Shown here: in pieces, positions 17,957 through 26,689 of the stretch
How the letters are laid out: each line of letters begins with the position of its first letter
Numbering within the stretch: position 1 is the stretch's first letter
Assembly (NCBI RefSeq): GCF_021532315.1
Contig: NZ_JAKGAO010000013.1
Coordinates: 62,001-126,000 of the forward strand
DNA length: 64,000 bases
Origin: Paenibacillus tarimensis
Lineage (GTDB): Bacteria > Bacillota > Bacilli > Paenibacillales > Paenibacillaceae
Reading direction: 5' to 3'
The notes under the pieces: model-generated
The model's input: the letters and a program-made list of their open reading frames with translations, nothing else
Database searches by the model: none
What the model was told of the DNA's origin: nothing
Translations under genes and position numbers: made by a program

Positions 17957-17985
17957 AATTTATGACATTTCTCGATTTGTGTCAA
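17957..17985 (-). promoter_or_regulatory. Promoter of the Cys-rich gene
   Basis: TTGACA (17980-17985) and TAAATT (17957-17962), 17-base spacer. The hexamers and spacing are identical to those of the EPS promoter at 37702-37730. Confidence 0.72.
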
Positions 17986-18164
17986 GGATAAGACGCTTAC
18001 ATTGTTCTATTTTGTCATTATGATAAGCTGATAAACTCATATGTAGGATATTTCTCATTACCCAAGCCCTATCCCCTTAAAACACGATTCGTCATTTTTC
18101 TCAACAAAATTTTAAAAATTCCCCTCGCCAGACTTTATCCGACAATGATCTACCATAGCTCCAT

Positions 18165-19487
18165 TTAGTCCAAGGAGCACGGGGCCATCTGGCGGAGTAC
18201 CGGGCGCCCTACCGCCGTGTAATAAAGCCCTGCCTGCATGACCGCTTCACCCTGATAGGCGTTACGTCCATCTATCAGAACAGGTGCAGCCATAACGGAG
18301 CGAAGCAAGCTCAAATCCACCTCTCTAAAGACAGGCCATTCTGTCAGCAGGCAGACGGCATGAGCACCCTCAGCAGCGGCTAGTGCTTCGTTGTACCAGG
18401 TTACCTGTGGATGCTCATATGCCCGCCGAAAGTTAGATTCCCCGGCCGGATCGCACATCCGTACTGCAGCGCCGCGCGAAACCAGCTCAGGCACGATATC
18501 AAGCGAAGGAGCAGAACGAACGTCATCTGTTCCCGGCTTAAAGGAAGCTCCCCATACAGCAATTGTTAAGCCCTCGATCGTCCCGAGCTGTTCATTCAGA
18601 GCATCCAGCACCCATCTGCGCTGTGTCTGATTCACCTCAATAACAGCCTTAAGCAGCTTGAAATCATAGTCCACATGACCGGCAATCTGCAGCAGCGCGT
18701 GAGTATCCTTGGGGAAGCAGGAGCCCCCGTAACCAATACCCGCCTTAAGAAAGGCGCTGCCGATCCTGGGATCCATCCCCATCCCTGCCGCCACAACCTC
18801 AACATCCGCGCCCACCTTATCGCAAAGATTAGCCATTTCATTAATAAAGGAAATTTTCGTCGCCAGAAAAGCATTCGAAGCATACTTGATCATCTCGGCC
18901 GTCCGCAGGTCGGTATGCAGAATATTAGCAGTCAGAGGAGCGTGCAGCCCCCCTGCTATAGCAGCAGCCCTGGGGCTGTCGGATCCGATCACAATACGAT
19001 CAGGATGGAAGCTGTCCTGCAGCGCCGAGCCTTCCCTCATGAACTCCGGAACCGATACCGTATCCGCATGCCGCCCGGTTTCCTCCCTAATCCAATCCCT
19101 TACACGTTCATTCGTCCCGACCGGAACGGTGCTTTTGATCATGACAATGGTATCCTCGCGCAAGAACGGAGCAAGCCTACGCACTGCTGACTCTAAATCC
19201 GTCAGATCACTAGCTCCATCTATGCGCTGCGGAGTTCCCACGGCTACGACCACCACATCAGCCTGTGCCGTTTCGTCCACTGAAGCCGAGAAGCGGAGAC
19301 GCTCTTCTCCCATCAGCCGAAGCATATATTCCTCCAGATCTGGTTCGTGAATCGCGGGTCTTCCGGCCGATAACAGTTTAATTTTATTTTCGTCGCGATC
19401 AATGCAGACTACACGGTGGCCCAGCTCAGCAAAGCATACTCCTGTGACCAGGCCTACATAACCGACTCCAATAATAGCAATTCTCAC
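18165..19487 (-). CDS. UDP-glucose 6-dehydrogenase, second copy
   Basis: Oxidises UDP-glucose to UDP-glucuronate with NAD, 440 residues. N-terminal Rossmann loop GVGYVGLVTGVCFAELGH, the NAD motif VVAVGTPQ, and the catalytic Cys in GIGYGGSCFPKDTHAL. I chose GTG 19487, which has GGAGGG 7 bases upstream and matches the length of the paralogue at 21381-22712; a longer frame to 19601 has no site. It stands outside the EPS operon, divergent from the XRE gene. It may serve teichuronic acid or another acidic polymer. Confidence 0.93.
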   Translation of the reverse strand: MRIAIIGVGYVGLVTGVCFAELGHRVVCIDRDENKIKLLSAGRPAIHEPDLEEYMLRLMGEERLRFSASVDETAQADVVVVAVGTPQRIDGASDLTDLESAVRRLAPFLREDTIVMIKSTVPVGTNERVRDWIREETGRHADTVSVPEFMREGSALQDSFHPDRIVIGSDSPRAAAIAGGLHAPLTANILHTDLRTAEMIKYASNAFLATKISFINEMANLCDKVGADVEVVAAGMGMDPRIGSAFLKAGIGYGGSCFPKDTHALLQIAGHVDYDFKLLKAVIEVNQTQRRWVLDALNEQLGTIEGLTIAVWGASFKPGTDDVRSAPSLDIVPELVSRGAAVRMCDPAGESNFRRAYEHPQVTWYNEALAAAEGAHAVCLLTEWPVFREVDLSLLRSVMAAPVLIDGRNAYQGEAVMQAGLYYTAVGRPVLRQMAPCSLD

Positions 19488-19718
19488 GACAATTCCCTCC
19501 GTACCCTTATATGCTGCCTCCATTATACTACCGTTGCCGCGGAAAATCCTCAGCCCTGTTTTTCGGCATTTTGGCATGTCCCTTGTGCCCTTATCCGCCA
19601 TTCTATGCGGGTTTTACGCGAAAAATGACTCTATTTTTTCCATCGTTCTACCAAAACTTTAAAAAAATTTTAAGATAGGTATAGAAGTAGTATAGACAGG
19701 CAAGATTGAATATCATAA

Positions 19719-19733
19719 GATACAAAATGTAAC
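19719..19733. promoter_or_regulatory. Putative XRE operator upstream of the XRE gene
   Basis: GATACAAAATGTAAC, about 90 bases upstream of the XRE start. It overlaps the -10 of a modest plus-strand promoter candidate (TAGACA 19693-19698, TAAGAT 19716-19721), which would give autorepression. The rest of the 337-base gap between ugd and xre holds an A/T-rich stretch and a TATAAT near 19520 facing ugd. Confidence 0.62.
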
Positions 19734-19824
19734 GGTAATTTTAGGTAGTCCGGCGAATACAGCTTTCGATCGACTTTTGTTTCCAAGCGTGCATTTGACG
19801 GGTTATATATATAGGGGGATTACA

Positions 19825-20208
19825 ATGAACATAGGCAGCCGTATTGCAAAGTTGAGGGAACAGCGGGGGTGGACACAGGAACAGACTTCCTCCTCGCTTG
19901 GAATATCCCGCGCCGCTCTCTCGCACTATGAGAAAAACCGGCGGGAGCCGGACACAGAGACACTGACAAAGTTTGCTGACCTGTTTAAAGTATCCATCGA
20001 TTATCTGGTTGGACGTACTGAGCTGCCGCATAGGACATTAGACCCGGAGGTCAGACAGTTTTCGGATGCATTGGAATTATCAGATGAGGAAATATTGGAG
20101 AAGTTTGCCCTTGCGATAGATGGTCGCAAGCTGTCGGCCGACGAAGCACGCCGGTTTATTGCCTTTGTCCGTGCGGAGCGGTTGATGCACGGACGCGGCA
20201 ATCAATAA
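19825..20208 (+). CDS. XRE/SinR-type HTH transcription regulator
   Basis: 127 residues. The N-terminal HTH spans residues 1-64; the recognition helix region reads SRAALSHYEKNRREPD, very close to that of the PBSX phage repressor Xre (from memory). The C-terminal half (LSDEEILEKFALAIDGRKL and an Ala/Arg helix) probably dimerises. ATG 19825 has AGGGGGA upstream. The gene is convergent with the EPS operon end and preceded by a copy of the operator found at the EPS promoter. I infer that it represses the EPS operon, the Cys-rich gene and itself. No SinI-type antirepressor is recognised nearby. Confidence 0.88.
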   Translation: MNIGSRIAKLREQRGWTQEQTSSSLGISRAALSHYEKNRREPDTETLTKFADLFKVSIDYLVGRTELPHRTLDPEVRQFSDALELSDEEILEKFALAIDGRKLSADEARRFIAFVRAERLMHGRGNQ

Positions 20209-20276
20209 CTTTACCTGCTGAGTAGGCCCCCACGCGGGCAGCGGTCTGTTGCATGGGAGGGTTGTGCTTGACACGC

Positions 20277-20320
20277 CAAAAAAGCGGGGATGCTTCGATA
20301 TTCGAAGCATCCCCGCTTTA
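20277..20320. terminator. Bidirectional terminator, end of the EPS operon and xre
   Basis: A perfect 15-bp stem GCGGGGATGCTTCGA / TCGAAGCATCCCCGC with a 3-base loop, A-run on one side and TTTA on the other. It lies between the convergent xre and galE genes. Confidence 0.93.
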
Positions 20321-20347
20321 TGCTGTGGTATACCGTACCGGACAGCA

Positions 20348-21337
20348 TCAGGTTGCAGCCAGCGCCGCCTCCCTCGCTTCCCGTTCGAGCTGTTTGGCCT
20401 CTTCTATACGGCTGGCCGAATAGAGGGGCGCGTAATAATCATAAATTCGCCTAAGTCCTTCTTCGAGGTTGACCTTCGGCTCCCAGGCAAGCTGTTCCTT
20501 AGCTAGACTGTTATCAAGACAGCTGTGAAGGATATCGCCTTGGCGGGCCTCCTCATAGATAACCTCCTGCTTCCTTCCCATGACACCCTCGAAAGCGGTA
20601 ATCAGGCCGTTCAAGCTGACGGAGGTAGCCGTGCTGATATTTACAATTTGACCGTCCCCGCGGTCAATCGCCTGCACGTTGGCCTCCGCTATATCTCCGA
20701 CGTAGATAAAATCCCGTGTCTGCGAACCGTCTCCAAATACCCGAAGCGGCTTATTCTGCAGCATCCGGTCAAGGAAGATCGAGATTACGCCGCCTTCACC
20801 CTTCGGATCCTGCCTGACTCCGTATACATTGGCATACCGCAAAATCGTGAACGCAATATTATGAAGCGAAGCGAAGGTGCGGATATAATACTCGGGCACA
20901 TATTTGGACACACCATAGAATGAAATCGGCATCTTCCGGTGATCCTCCGTCACCGGCAAACTCTCCGGCGGACCATAAACCGCAGCCGATGAGGCGTAGA
21001 TAAACTTCCTCACGCCAGCTGTAACCGAAGCCTTCAGCAGGTTAACGGTGCCGGAGATGTTTATACCCGCATCCTCGAACGGATTGACGATAGACTGCTG
21101 AACGTCAATCTGGGCGGCATGGTGAATCACAACATCCGGCCGCTCTTTTTCCATGATGCTGAACATGTCGTTGGAACGAATGTCCGCCTCGTAAAATATC
21201 GCTTCCGGGTTCACATTCTCCCGCTTGCCTGTCGATAAATTGTCGACAATGATCGTACGGTGGCCTTTTTCAATACAGCGATCCACAATATGGGAGCCGA
21301 TGAATCCGGCTCCCCCTGTGACTAATATTTTCTGCAT
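20348..21337 (-). CDS. galE: NAD-dependent epimerase, probable UDP-glucose 4-epimerase
   Basis: Extended short-chain dehydrogenase of 329 residues with GGAGFIGSH and the catalytic YGVSK, plus ILRYANVYGVRQDPKGEGGV, typical of GalE-like enzymes. It would supply UDP-galactose (or the N-acetyl form) to the polysaccharide. The C-terminus ends in a charged helix rich in Glu and Ala. AAGGAG lies 11 bases before ATG 21337. Last gene of the EPS operon, followed by the strong terminator. The exact sugar cannot be told from sequence. Confidence 0.87.
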   Translation of the reverse strand: MQKILVTGGAGFIGSHIVDRCIEKGHRTIIVDNLSTGKRENVNPEAIFYEADIRSNDMFSIMEKERPDVVIHHAAQIDVQQSIVNPFEDAGINISGTVNLLKASVTAGVRKFIYASSAAVYGPPESLPVTEDHRKMPISFYGVSKYVPEYYIRTFASLHNIAFTILRYANVYGVRQDPKGEGGVISIFLDRMLQNKPLRVFGDGSQTRDFIYVGDIAEANVQAIDRGDGQIVNISTATSVSLNGLITAFEGVMGRKQEVIYEEARQGDILHSCLDNSLAKEQLAWEPKVNLEEGLRRIYDYYAPLYSASRIEEAKQLEREAREAALAAT

Positions 21338-21380
21338 CCTGCTCCGACTCCTTTATCTGCGTGGATTAATGAGTGCCTGG

Positions 21381-22712
21381 TTATACGACTGCGTGCTCCG
21401 GTGTACGGACTACAGGTCTGCCAACACTGTAATAGGCAAGACCAAGCTCTTCCATTTCCTGCAGCGAGAAGCAGTTCCGGCCGTCGACGACGATTGGGGC
21501 GCGGAGAAGCTCACGCGCGCGGGAGAGATCCATCTCCTTGATTTCGTTCCATTCCGTCAGAATCATACAAGCGTCCGCGCCGCGCAGGGTGTCATATACG
21601 TTTGCGCCATACTCCGTTTCTGCCGGCAGCTGCTTGCTTGCCTCAGGAATAGCTACCGGATCGTATGCTGTAACCGTTGCGCCCATCTTCAGAAGAGCAG
21701 GGATGAGGTCAAGGGAAGGTGCATAACGCATGTCATCTGTATTCGGCTTGAATGCGAGACCAAGAACGGCAATGTGCTTGCCTTGAACACTGCCGAGCGC
21801 TTCCTTCAGCTTATCCAGCATGATGAGGCGCTGACGATGGTTAATTTCGATAACCGACTCAATAATTTTAAACTCGTAGTTGTTCTGTGTTGCAATATGC
21901 TTGAGCGCCTCCGTATCTTTAGGGAAGCAAGAGCCACCGTAACCGATGCCTGCCTGCAGGAACTTCGAGCCAATCCGGCTGTCAAGGCCAACGCCTGCAG
22001 CAACTTCCGTAACATCAGCTCCTACGCGCTCACACAGGTTGGCGATTTCGTTAATGAACGAGATCTTAGTCGCGAGGAAAGCATTGGCCGCGTACTTAAT
22101 CATCTCCGCACTTTCCAGGTCAGTGATAAAGATCGTTGTGTTGAACGGCTCATGCAGCTCGGCAATGATTTGCGCAGCCTTATCGCTGGTTGCGCCGATA
22201 ACCGCACGCTCCATCTTCATGCAGTCGGCTATCGCTGTTCCTTCACGCAGGAACTCCGGATTGGATACAACATCGAATTCAATCGAGCTGTCCGGACGGT
22301 TATCCGCAACGGTTTGCGCAACGAGCCGGCCCGTCCCTACCGGTACCGTACTCTTGGTAACGACAACTTTATAATCATTCAGGTTCTCACCGATCGTCTT
22401 GGCTACGGCCTTAACATACGTCAGGTCGGCTTCGCCTGTAGCGGACATCGGCGTGCCGACTGCGATGAACACAATGTCGGAGGCCTGAATAGCCGCCCCG
22501 ATCTCATCCGTGAAGGACAAGCGTCCGAGTTCGGTATTCGAGGAGACAAGTTCCTCAAGGCCCGGTTCATAGATAGGAATAATACCCGATTTCAGCAGGT
22601 CAATCTTGCGGCGGTCAATATCACAGCAGATAACCTGATGTCCGATTTCGGCAAAGCATGTGCCCGATACCAAACCGACATAGCCCGTTCCGATTACTGC
22701 AACTTTTTTCAT
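21381..22712 (-). CDS. ugd: UDP-glucose 6-dehydrogenase, EPS operon copy
   Basis: 443 residues; NAD-dependent oxidation of UDP-glucose to UDP-glucuronate. GTGYVGLVSGTCFAEIGH, FIAVGTPMS and the catalytic Cys in GIGYGGSCFPKDTEAL are intact. The gene starts 5 bases after the galU stop with its binding site (GGGGGG) within the galU end, so galU and ugd form a coupled unit making UDP-glucuronate. It is closely related to the copy at 18165-19487 but is not a recent duplicate, since many surface residues differ. Confidence 0.96.
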   Translation of the reverse strand: MKKVAVIGTGYVGLVSGTCFAEIGHQVICCDIDRRKIDLLKSGIIPIYEPGLEELVSSNTELGRLSFTDEIGAAIQASDIVFIAVGTPMSATGEADLTYVKAVAKTIGENLNDYKVVVTKSTVPVGTGRLVAQTVADNRPDSSIEFDVVSNPEFLREGTAIADCMKMERAVIGATSDKAAQIIAELHEPFNTTIFITDLESAEMIKYAANAFLATKISFINEIANLCERVGADVTEVAAGVGLDSRIGSKFLQAGIGYGGSCFPKDTEALKHIATQNNYEFKIIESVIEINHRQRLIMLDKLKEALGSVQGKHIAVLGLAFKPNTDDMRYAPSLDLIPALLKMGATVTAYDPVAIPEASKQLPAETEYGANVYDTLRGADACMILTEWNEIKEMDLSRARELLRAPIVVDGRNCFSLQEMEELGLAYYSVGRPVVRTPEHAVV

Positions 22713-22717
22713 ATCGA

Positions 22718-23611
22718 TTACCCCCCGTGAGTTACAAGCTGATTTTGGTAAATTTCCTGCAGATACGCCATCACATCATCGCGCAAGTCTTCACGCTGCA
22801 ATGCAAAGTCAACCGTTGCCTTGATGAAGCCAAACTTGTCACCGACATCATAACGAACACCCGTGAAGTTATACGCCAGAACAGTCTGCAATGCGTTCAG
22901 ACGCTGGATGCCGTCTGTCAGCTGAATCTCGCCGCCTGAGGTCGGCTCCAGGCTGCCGAGAATATCGAAAATTTCCGGACGCAGCACATAGCGGCCCATA
23001 ATCGCATAATTGGATGGCGCCTGCTCCTTCTTCGGCTTCTCGATAAAGTTGGCAACACGCACCAAATCCGGAGCGATTTCGAGGCCATGCGGGTCAATTA
23101 CGCCATATTTGGATACATCCTCATCCGGCACTTCCTGCACGCCGACAACGGAGGATTGGTACATATCAAAAACATTGATCAGCTGCTTCAGGCAAGGTAC
23201 TTCGGACTGCACAATGTCATCGCCAAGCAGTACCGCGAACGGCTCATGGCCGATAAACTTGCGCGCACACCAGATCGCATGTCCTAGACCCTTCGGCTCG
23301 CCCTGACGGATGTAATGAATCTGTGCCAGATCATTAATGGCAGCCAGCTCGTCCAGTTCCTTCTGCTTATTCTTCTTGGCAAGGGTCTCTTCGAGCTCGA
23401 ACGATTTGTCAAAATGGTCCTCAATCGCACGCTTGCCTCGTCCGCTGACAATGATAATATCTTCAATACCGGAGGCGACAGCTTCTTCAATAATGTATTG
23501 AATGGTCGGCTTATCGACAATCGGCAGCATTTCTTTTGGCTGCGCCTTCGTTGCAGGCAGGAACCTTGTACCAAGACCCGCGGCTGGTATAATCGCTTTT
23601 TTAACTTTCAT
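22718..23611 (-). CDS. galU: UTP-glucose-1-phosphate uridylyltransferase, EPS operon copy
   Basis: Makes UDP-glucose from glucose-1-phosphate and UTP. 297 residues with the nucleotide-binding start [20 protein letters not shown], the uridine site [13 protein letters not shown] and [14 protein letters not shown] consensus AGGAGGTAATCATTC leads to ATG 23611. It feeds ugd next door. A second galU begins beyond the right edge of the window (63167 on). Confidence 0.96.
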   Translation of the reverse strand: MKVKKAIIPAAGLGTRFLPATKAQPKEMLPIVDKPTIQYIIEEAVASGIEDIIIVSGRGKRAIEDHFDKSFELEETLAKKNKQKELDELAAINDLAQIHYIRQGEPKGLGHAIWCARKFIGHEPFAVLLGDDIVQSEVPCLKQLINVFDMYQSSVVGVQEVPDEDVSKYGVIDPHGLEIAPDLVRVANFIEKPKKEQAPSNYAIMGRYVLRPEIFDILGSLEPTSGGEIQLTDGIQRLNALQTVLAYNFTGVRYDVGDKFGFIKATVDFALQREDLRDDVMAYLQEIYQNQLVTHGG

Positions 23612-23625
23612 GAATGATTACCTCC

Positions 23626-24318
23626 TCAATATGAACCTTTGTTCAGCAGTACCATCTGGATCGTCTTCAGAAAGATCTTCACATCAAGCAAGAGCGAGCA
23701 ATTTTGCACATATTCCAGGTCGTATCGGATCTTATCGCCATGCGGAATATCCGAACGGCCGTTAACCTGCGCCCAGCCGGTAATGCCCGGCTTGACAAGC
23801 AGACGCTGACGCTGGTGAGCGTTGTATTTATCTGTAATCTGCGGCACTTCAGGACGTGGGCCGATAATGCTCATATCACCCTTGAGCACATTGTAGAATT
23901 GCAGCAGCTCATCCAGGCTGGTCTTGCGCAGGAATGCACCTAGCTTGGTTACATTCGGGTTAAAACCGGATTTGAATACAAAATCATCCGGCACTCCGTC
24001 TGTCCACTCGTCATAGTTGGCCTTGGCCTGGTTAGGCGCGGGCACCTGCTTGTGGGCAAGTCTCATCGAACGGAACTTATAAATCGTAAACGGTACGCCG
24101 TTTACCCCGGTGCGAACCTGCTTGAATACAGCCGGACGGCCGTCTGTAATGGCTATGGCCAGATAGACCAATAGCAGCAGCGGCGAGATAAAGACCAGGA
24201 TAAAGGCACTGCTGACGACATCCAGCATACGCTTCACTCTCCGGTAAGATAAGAACTGGTTCTCAGTGCGGTTCAGTTCCATCTCCATTGACATACGTTG
24301 CTGGGGATTCATACTCAT
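23626..24318 (-). CDS. Undecaprenyl-phosphate sugar phosphotransferase (initiating enzyme)
   Basis: Bacterial sugar transferase that puts the first sugar phosphate on undecaprenyl phosphate, starting repeat-unit assembly at the membrane. 230 residues: cytoplasmic N-terminus, a hydrophobic hairpin near residues 34-58, then the catalytic domain with FKQVRTGVNG, YKFRSMR, LRKTSLDELLQFYNVLKGDM, SIIGPRPEVP and VKPGITGWAQVNGR. It resembles EpsL of Bacillus. AAGGAGTG precedes ATG 24318. Its place late in the operon means full transcription is needed before any repeat unit is made. Confidence 0.94.
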   Translation of the reverse strand: MSMNPQQRMSMEMELNRTENQFLSYRRVKRMLDVVSSAFILVFISPLLLLVYLAIAITDGRPAVFKQVRTGVNGVPFTIYKFRSMRLAHKQVPAPNQAKANYDEWTDGVPDDFVFKSGFNPNVTKLGAFLRKTSLDELLQFYNVLKGDMSIIGPRPEVPQITDKYNAHQRQRLLVKPGITGWAQVNGRSDIPHGDKIRYDLEYVQNCSLLLDVKIFLKTIQMVLLNKGSY

Positions 24319-24384
24319 GGTTCGACTTCACTCCTTCATATTCTGATTATGGGTAAAACATTGTACGTATTCAGGCAGGCTAAG

Positions 24385-25599
24385 CTAAGCGGAATTCGAG
24401 CGCTCGGCGTAGCCGGTATCTACCGCTACGGACTGCAGGTGCTTGGCTTTCTCCGTTAATCCCAGCTTCTCAATCAACTCGCCGTAGTAAGCGTGAATGC
24501 GCTCGACAACCAGCTCCTCGGTAAATTCCTGCTCCACCATGCGGCGGCCTTCCAGGCCGAGCCGATGCGCGTATTCACCGTCGCTCAGCACTTTGTTAAG
24601 CGCTCCGGCGAGTGCATCCGCATCCTTATAAGGAACAAGAAGACCGTTGCGCTCATTGATTACCGTCTCACGCGTGCCAATGACATCGCTCGCCACAACA
24701 GGCTTGCTGTAGGTCATGGCCTCCATCACGATGCGAGGGATGCCTTCCTTCTCCGAAGACAGAACAATGACGTCAGCCAGCTCAATCCATGAGTAAATTT
24801 CTCGGGTATGCCCAATTAATCGGACCTGAGCTTCCAGACCGTATTCCTTGATCCGGCTTCGCACCTCATCCTCAAGCTCACCCTTGCCGGCAAGCACGCA
24901 GACATAATCCGTCTGTCCAAGCTGCTTCAGCCGCTTCAGCCCTTCCAGCAGGAAGAAGTGATCCTTCACCGGCTCAAAGCGGGCACCCATCAGCATAACC
25001 TTCTGATCGGGCCGGATCGACCACTGCCGCCGAAGCTCGCTTAGCATATCAGGCGTAATGGCGGCACGCTTGGCGTCGAGGGCTTCCAGATCAACGCCGT
25101 TGCCTTCGTAATAGACAGTCGCACGCGGAGCATATTCGCGAATTTTGGCAATATCCTCACGATTCTGGGAGGCTATGGCATGTCCGAAGGCAGCGCCAAC
25201 CTTTTCAAGCAAACAAAAAAGCCGGTTCTTAAGCCGGCTTTGCCCTTCATAAAACGGAAGACCGTGGGTCGTATGGATCACGACGGGGACTCTTGCGAGC
25301 CGCGCCGCTATCCGTCCGACTACCCCGGCCTTTGCGGTATGCGTATGAACAATATCGTACTGCTCCTGCTTCAGAACCTTGGCCACTCTGAAGATCGAGC
25401 GCAGGTCATCCAACGGCTTGATCGGCCGGTTCATGTGAACAAAACGGAGCTCAAACCCGTATTTGTCCACGAGATTCGGATCATAGCCTTCCTCAGACGA
25501 AACGAGATGAATGTCGTATCCCTTCTTACGCAACAGCGCCAGCTTATCGACTAATATCTTATGACTTAGCGCACTCGTACAGAGATGAGCAACCTTCAT
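24385..25599 (-). CDS. Glycosyltransferase family 4 (EpsD-like)
   Basis: Retaining GT-B glycosyltransferase, 404 residues. The N-terminal acceptor domain has VHTHTAKAGVVGRIAARLA and IHTTHGLPFYEG; the C-terminal nucleotide-sugar domain has GARFEPVKDH, LIGHTREIYSWIELADVIVL and the EX7E-type SEKEGIPRIVMEAMTY. It would add a sugar to the lipid-linked repeat unit on the cytoplasmic face. The gene contains a complete sense-strand terminator near codon 125 (25210-25241). It follows the epimerase by 6 bases. Confidence 0.92.
   Translation of the reverse strand: MKVAHLCTSALSHKILVDKLALLRKKGYDIHLVSSEEGYDPNLVDKYGFELRFVHMNRPIKPLDDLRSIFRVAKVLKQEQYDIVHTHTAKAGVVGRIAARLARVPVVIHTTHGLPFYEGQSRLKNRLFCLLEKVGAAFGHAIASQNREDIAKIREYAPRATVYYEGNGVDLEALDAKRAAITPDMLSELRRQWSIRPDQKVMLMGARFEPVKDHFFLLEGLKRLKQLGQTDYVCVLAGKGELEDEVRSRIKEYGLEAQVRLIGHTREIYSWIELADVIVLSSEKEGIPRIVMEAMTYSKPVVASDVIGTRETVINERNGLLVPYKDADALAGALNKVLSDGEYAHRLGLEGRRMVEQEFTEELVVERIHAYYGELIEKLGLTEKAKHLQSVAVDTGYAERSNSA
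25210..25241 (-). terminator. Sense-strand intrinsic terminator inside a glycosyltransferase gene
   Basis: On the minus strand AAAGCCGG-CTTAAGAA-CCGGCTTT is an 8-bp perfect stem followed by TTTGTTTG. It codes for part of SRLKNRLFCLL. It is in the direction of operon transcription and would stop unmodified polymerase. Confidence 0.78.
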
Positions 25600-25605
25600 G
25601 TCCCG

Positions 25606-26628
25606 TTACACCCCCGCGGGCTGGTCTGCATAATACTTGGTATACCAGGCTACAAAGCGCGACAGGCCTTCTTCAATAGATGTATACGGCTTAAAGCCGA
25701 CAGCCTGCTGCAGCGCACTGATATCAGCAAATGTTTCTACAACGTCACCATCCTGCATCGGCAGCAGTTCGATGTCCGCCTTCTTGCCGAGCGCGCTCTC
25801 CAGCGTGCGGATGAAATGCATCAGCTCAACCGGCTCATTGTTGCCGATGTTGTACACACGGTAAGGCGCATAGCTTGTCGCCGGGTCCGGGTTCAACCGG
25901 TCAAAGCTTGGTTCACCCTGCGGAACATGATCCATCAGGCGGACGATGCCTTCTACAATATCGTCAATATACGTAAAGTCACGGCGCATTTGTCCATGGT
26001 TGAACACCTGGATTTTCTCGCCGGCCATAATTTTCTTCGTAAAGGAGAAATACGCCATATCAGGACGACCCCAAGGACCGTATACGGTGAAGAATCGCAA
26101 CCCGGTTGTTGGCAGACCGTATAGATGGCTGTAGGTATGCGCAAACAGTTCATTGGCCTTCTTCGTAGCCGCGTACAAGCTGACCGGATGGTTGACCGGA
26201 TCGGCTTCAGCGAACGGCATTTTGGCGTTGGCACCATAGACCGAGCTGGAAGAAGCATAGATCAGATGCGGCGTCTTCTGATAACGGCATGCTTCAAGAA
26301 TGTTCGTAAAGCCTGCCACATTGGAAGCGATATAAGCATGCGGATTCTTCAGACTGTAACGTACGCCTGCTTGTGCAGCCAAATGGATGACACGGTCGAA
26401 CGTGTGACGTGCAAACAGGTCCTGAACAGCTGTCAGATCCTCCAGATGCATTCTCGCCAGTTCAAACCGGTCATAGTCCAGCAGCTGAGCTACCCGGTCT
26501 TCCTTCAGCCTTACATCATAATAGTCATTAAAATTATCGGCACCTACTACTTCGTGTCCCGCTTCAAGCAGGCGTACCGCCGTATGAAAACCGACAAAGC
26601 CTGCCGCTCCTGTGATCAATACCTTCAT
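25606..26628 (-). CDS. NAD-dependent epimerase, probable UDP-glucuronate 4-epimerase
   Basis: 340 residues, extended SDR fold: GAAGFVGFHTA, HLAAQAGVRYS, catalytic YAATKKANELFAH and FFTVYGPWGRPDMAYF. The last two are typical of the CapI/LpsL group that converts UDP-glucuronate to UDP-galacturonate. With galU and ugd in the same operon the precursor is at hand, which favours this activity. GGAGGG precedes ATG 26628. It points to an acidic, uronate-containing polymer. Confidence 0.9.
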   Translation of the reverse strand: MKVLITGAAGFVGFHTAVRLLEAGHEVVGADNFNDYYDVRLKEDRVAQLLDYDRFELARMHLEDLTAVQDLFARHTFDRVIHLAAQAGVRYSLKNPHAYIASNVAGFTNILEACRYQKTPHLIYASSSSVYGANAKMPFAEADPVNHPVSLYAATKKANELFAHTYSHLYGLPTTGLRFFTVYGPWGRPDMAYFSFTKKIMAGEKIQVFNHGQMRRDFTYIDDIVEGIVRLMDHVPQGEPSFDRLNPDPATSYAPYRVYNIGNNEPVELMHFIRTLESALGKKADIELLPMQDGDVVETFADISALQQAVGFKPYTSIEEGLSRFVAWYTKYYADQPAGV

Positions 26629-26689
26629 CGTGGAATCCCTCCATGCCCCTTATCGGGTTCTGTATTATTATTCACAACGCGCAGCGGCA

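Noticed and set aside
21225-22730. 501-codon plus-strand open frame
   Set aside because: Antisense to ugd and galE; ugd shows full family motifs. The antisense frame has no binding site and no recognisable protein.
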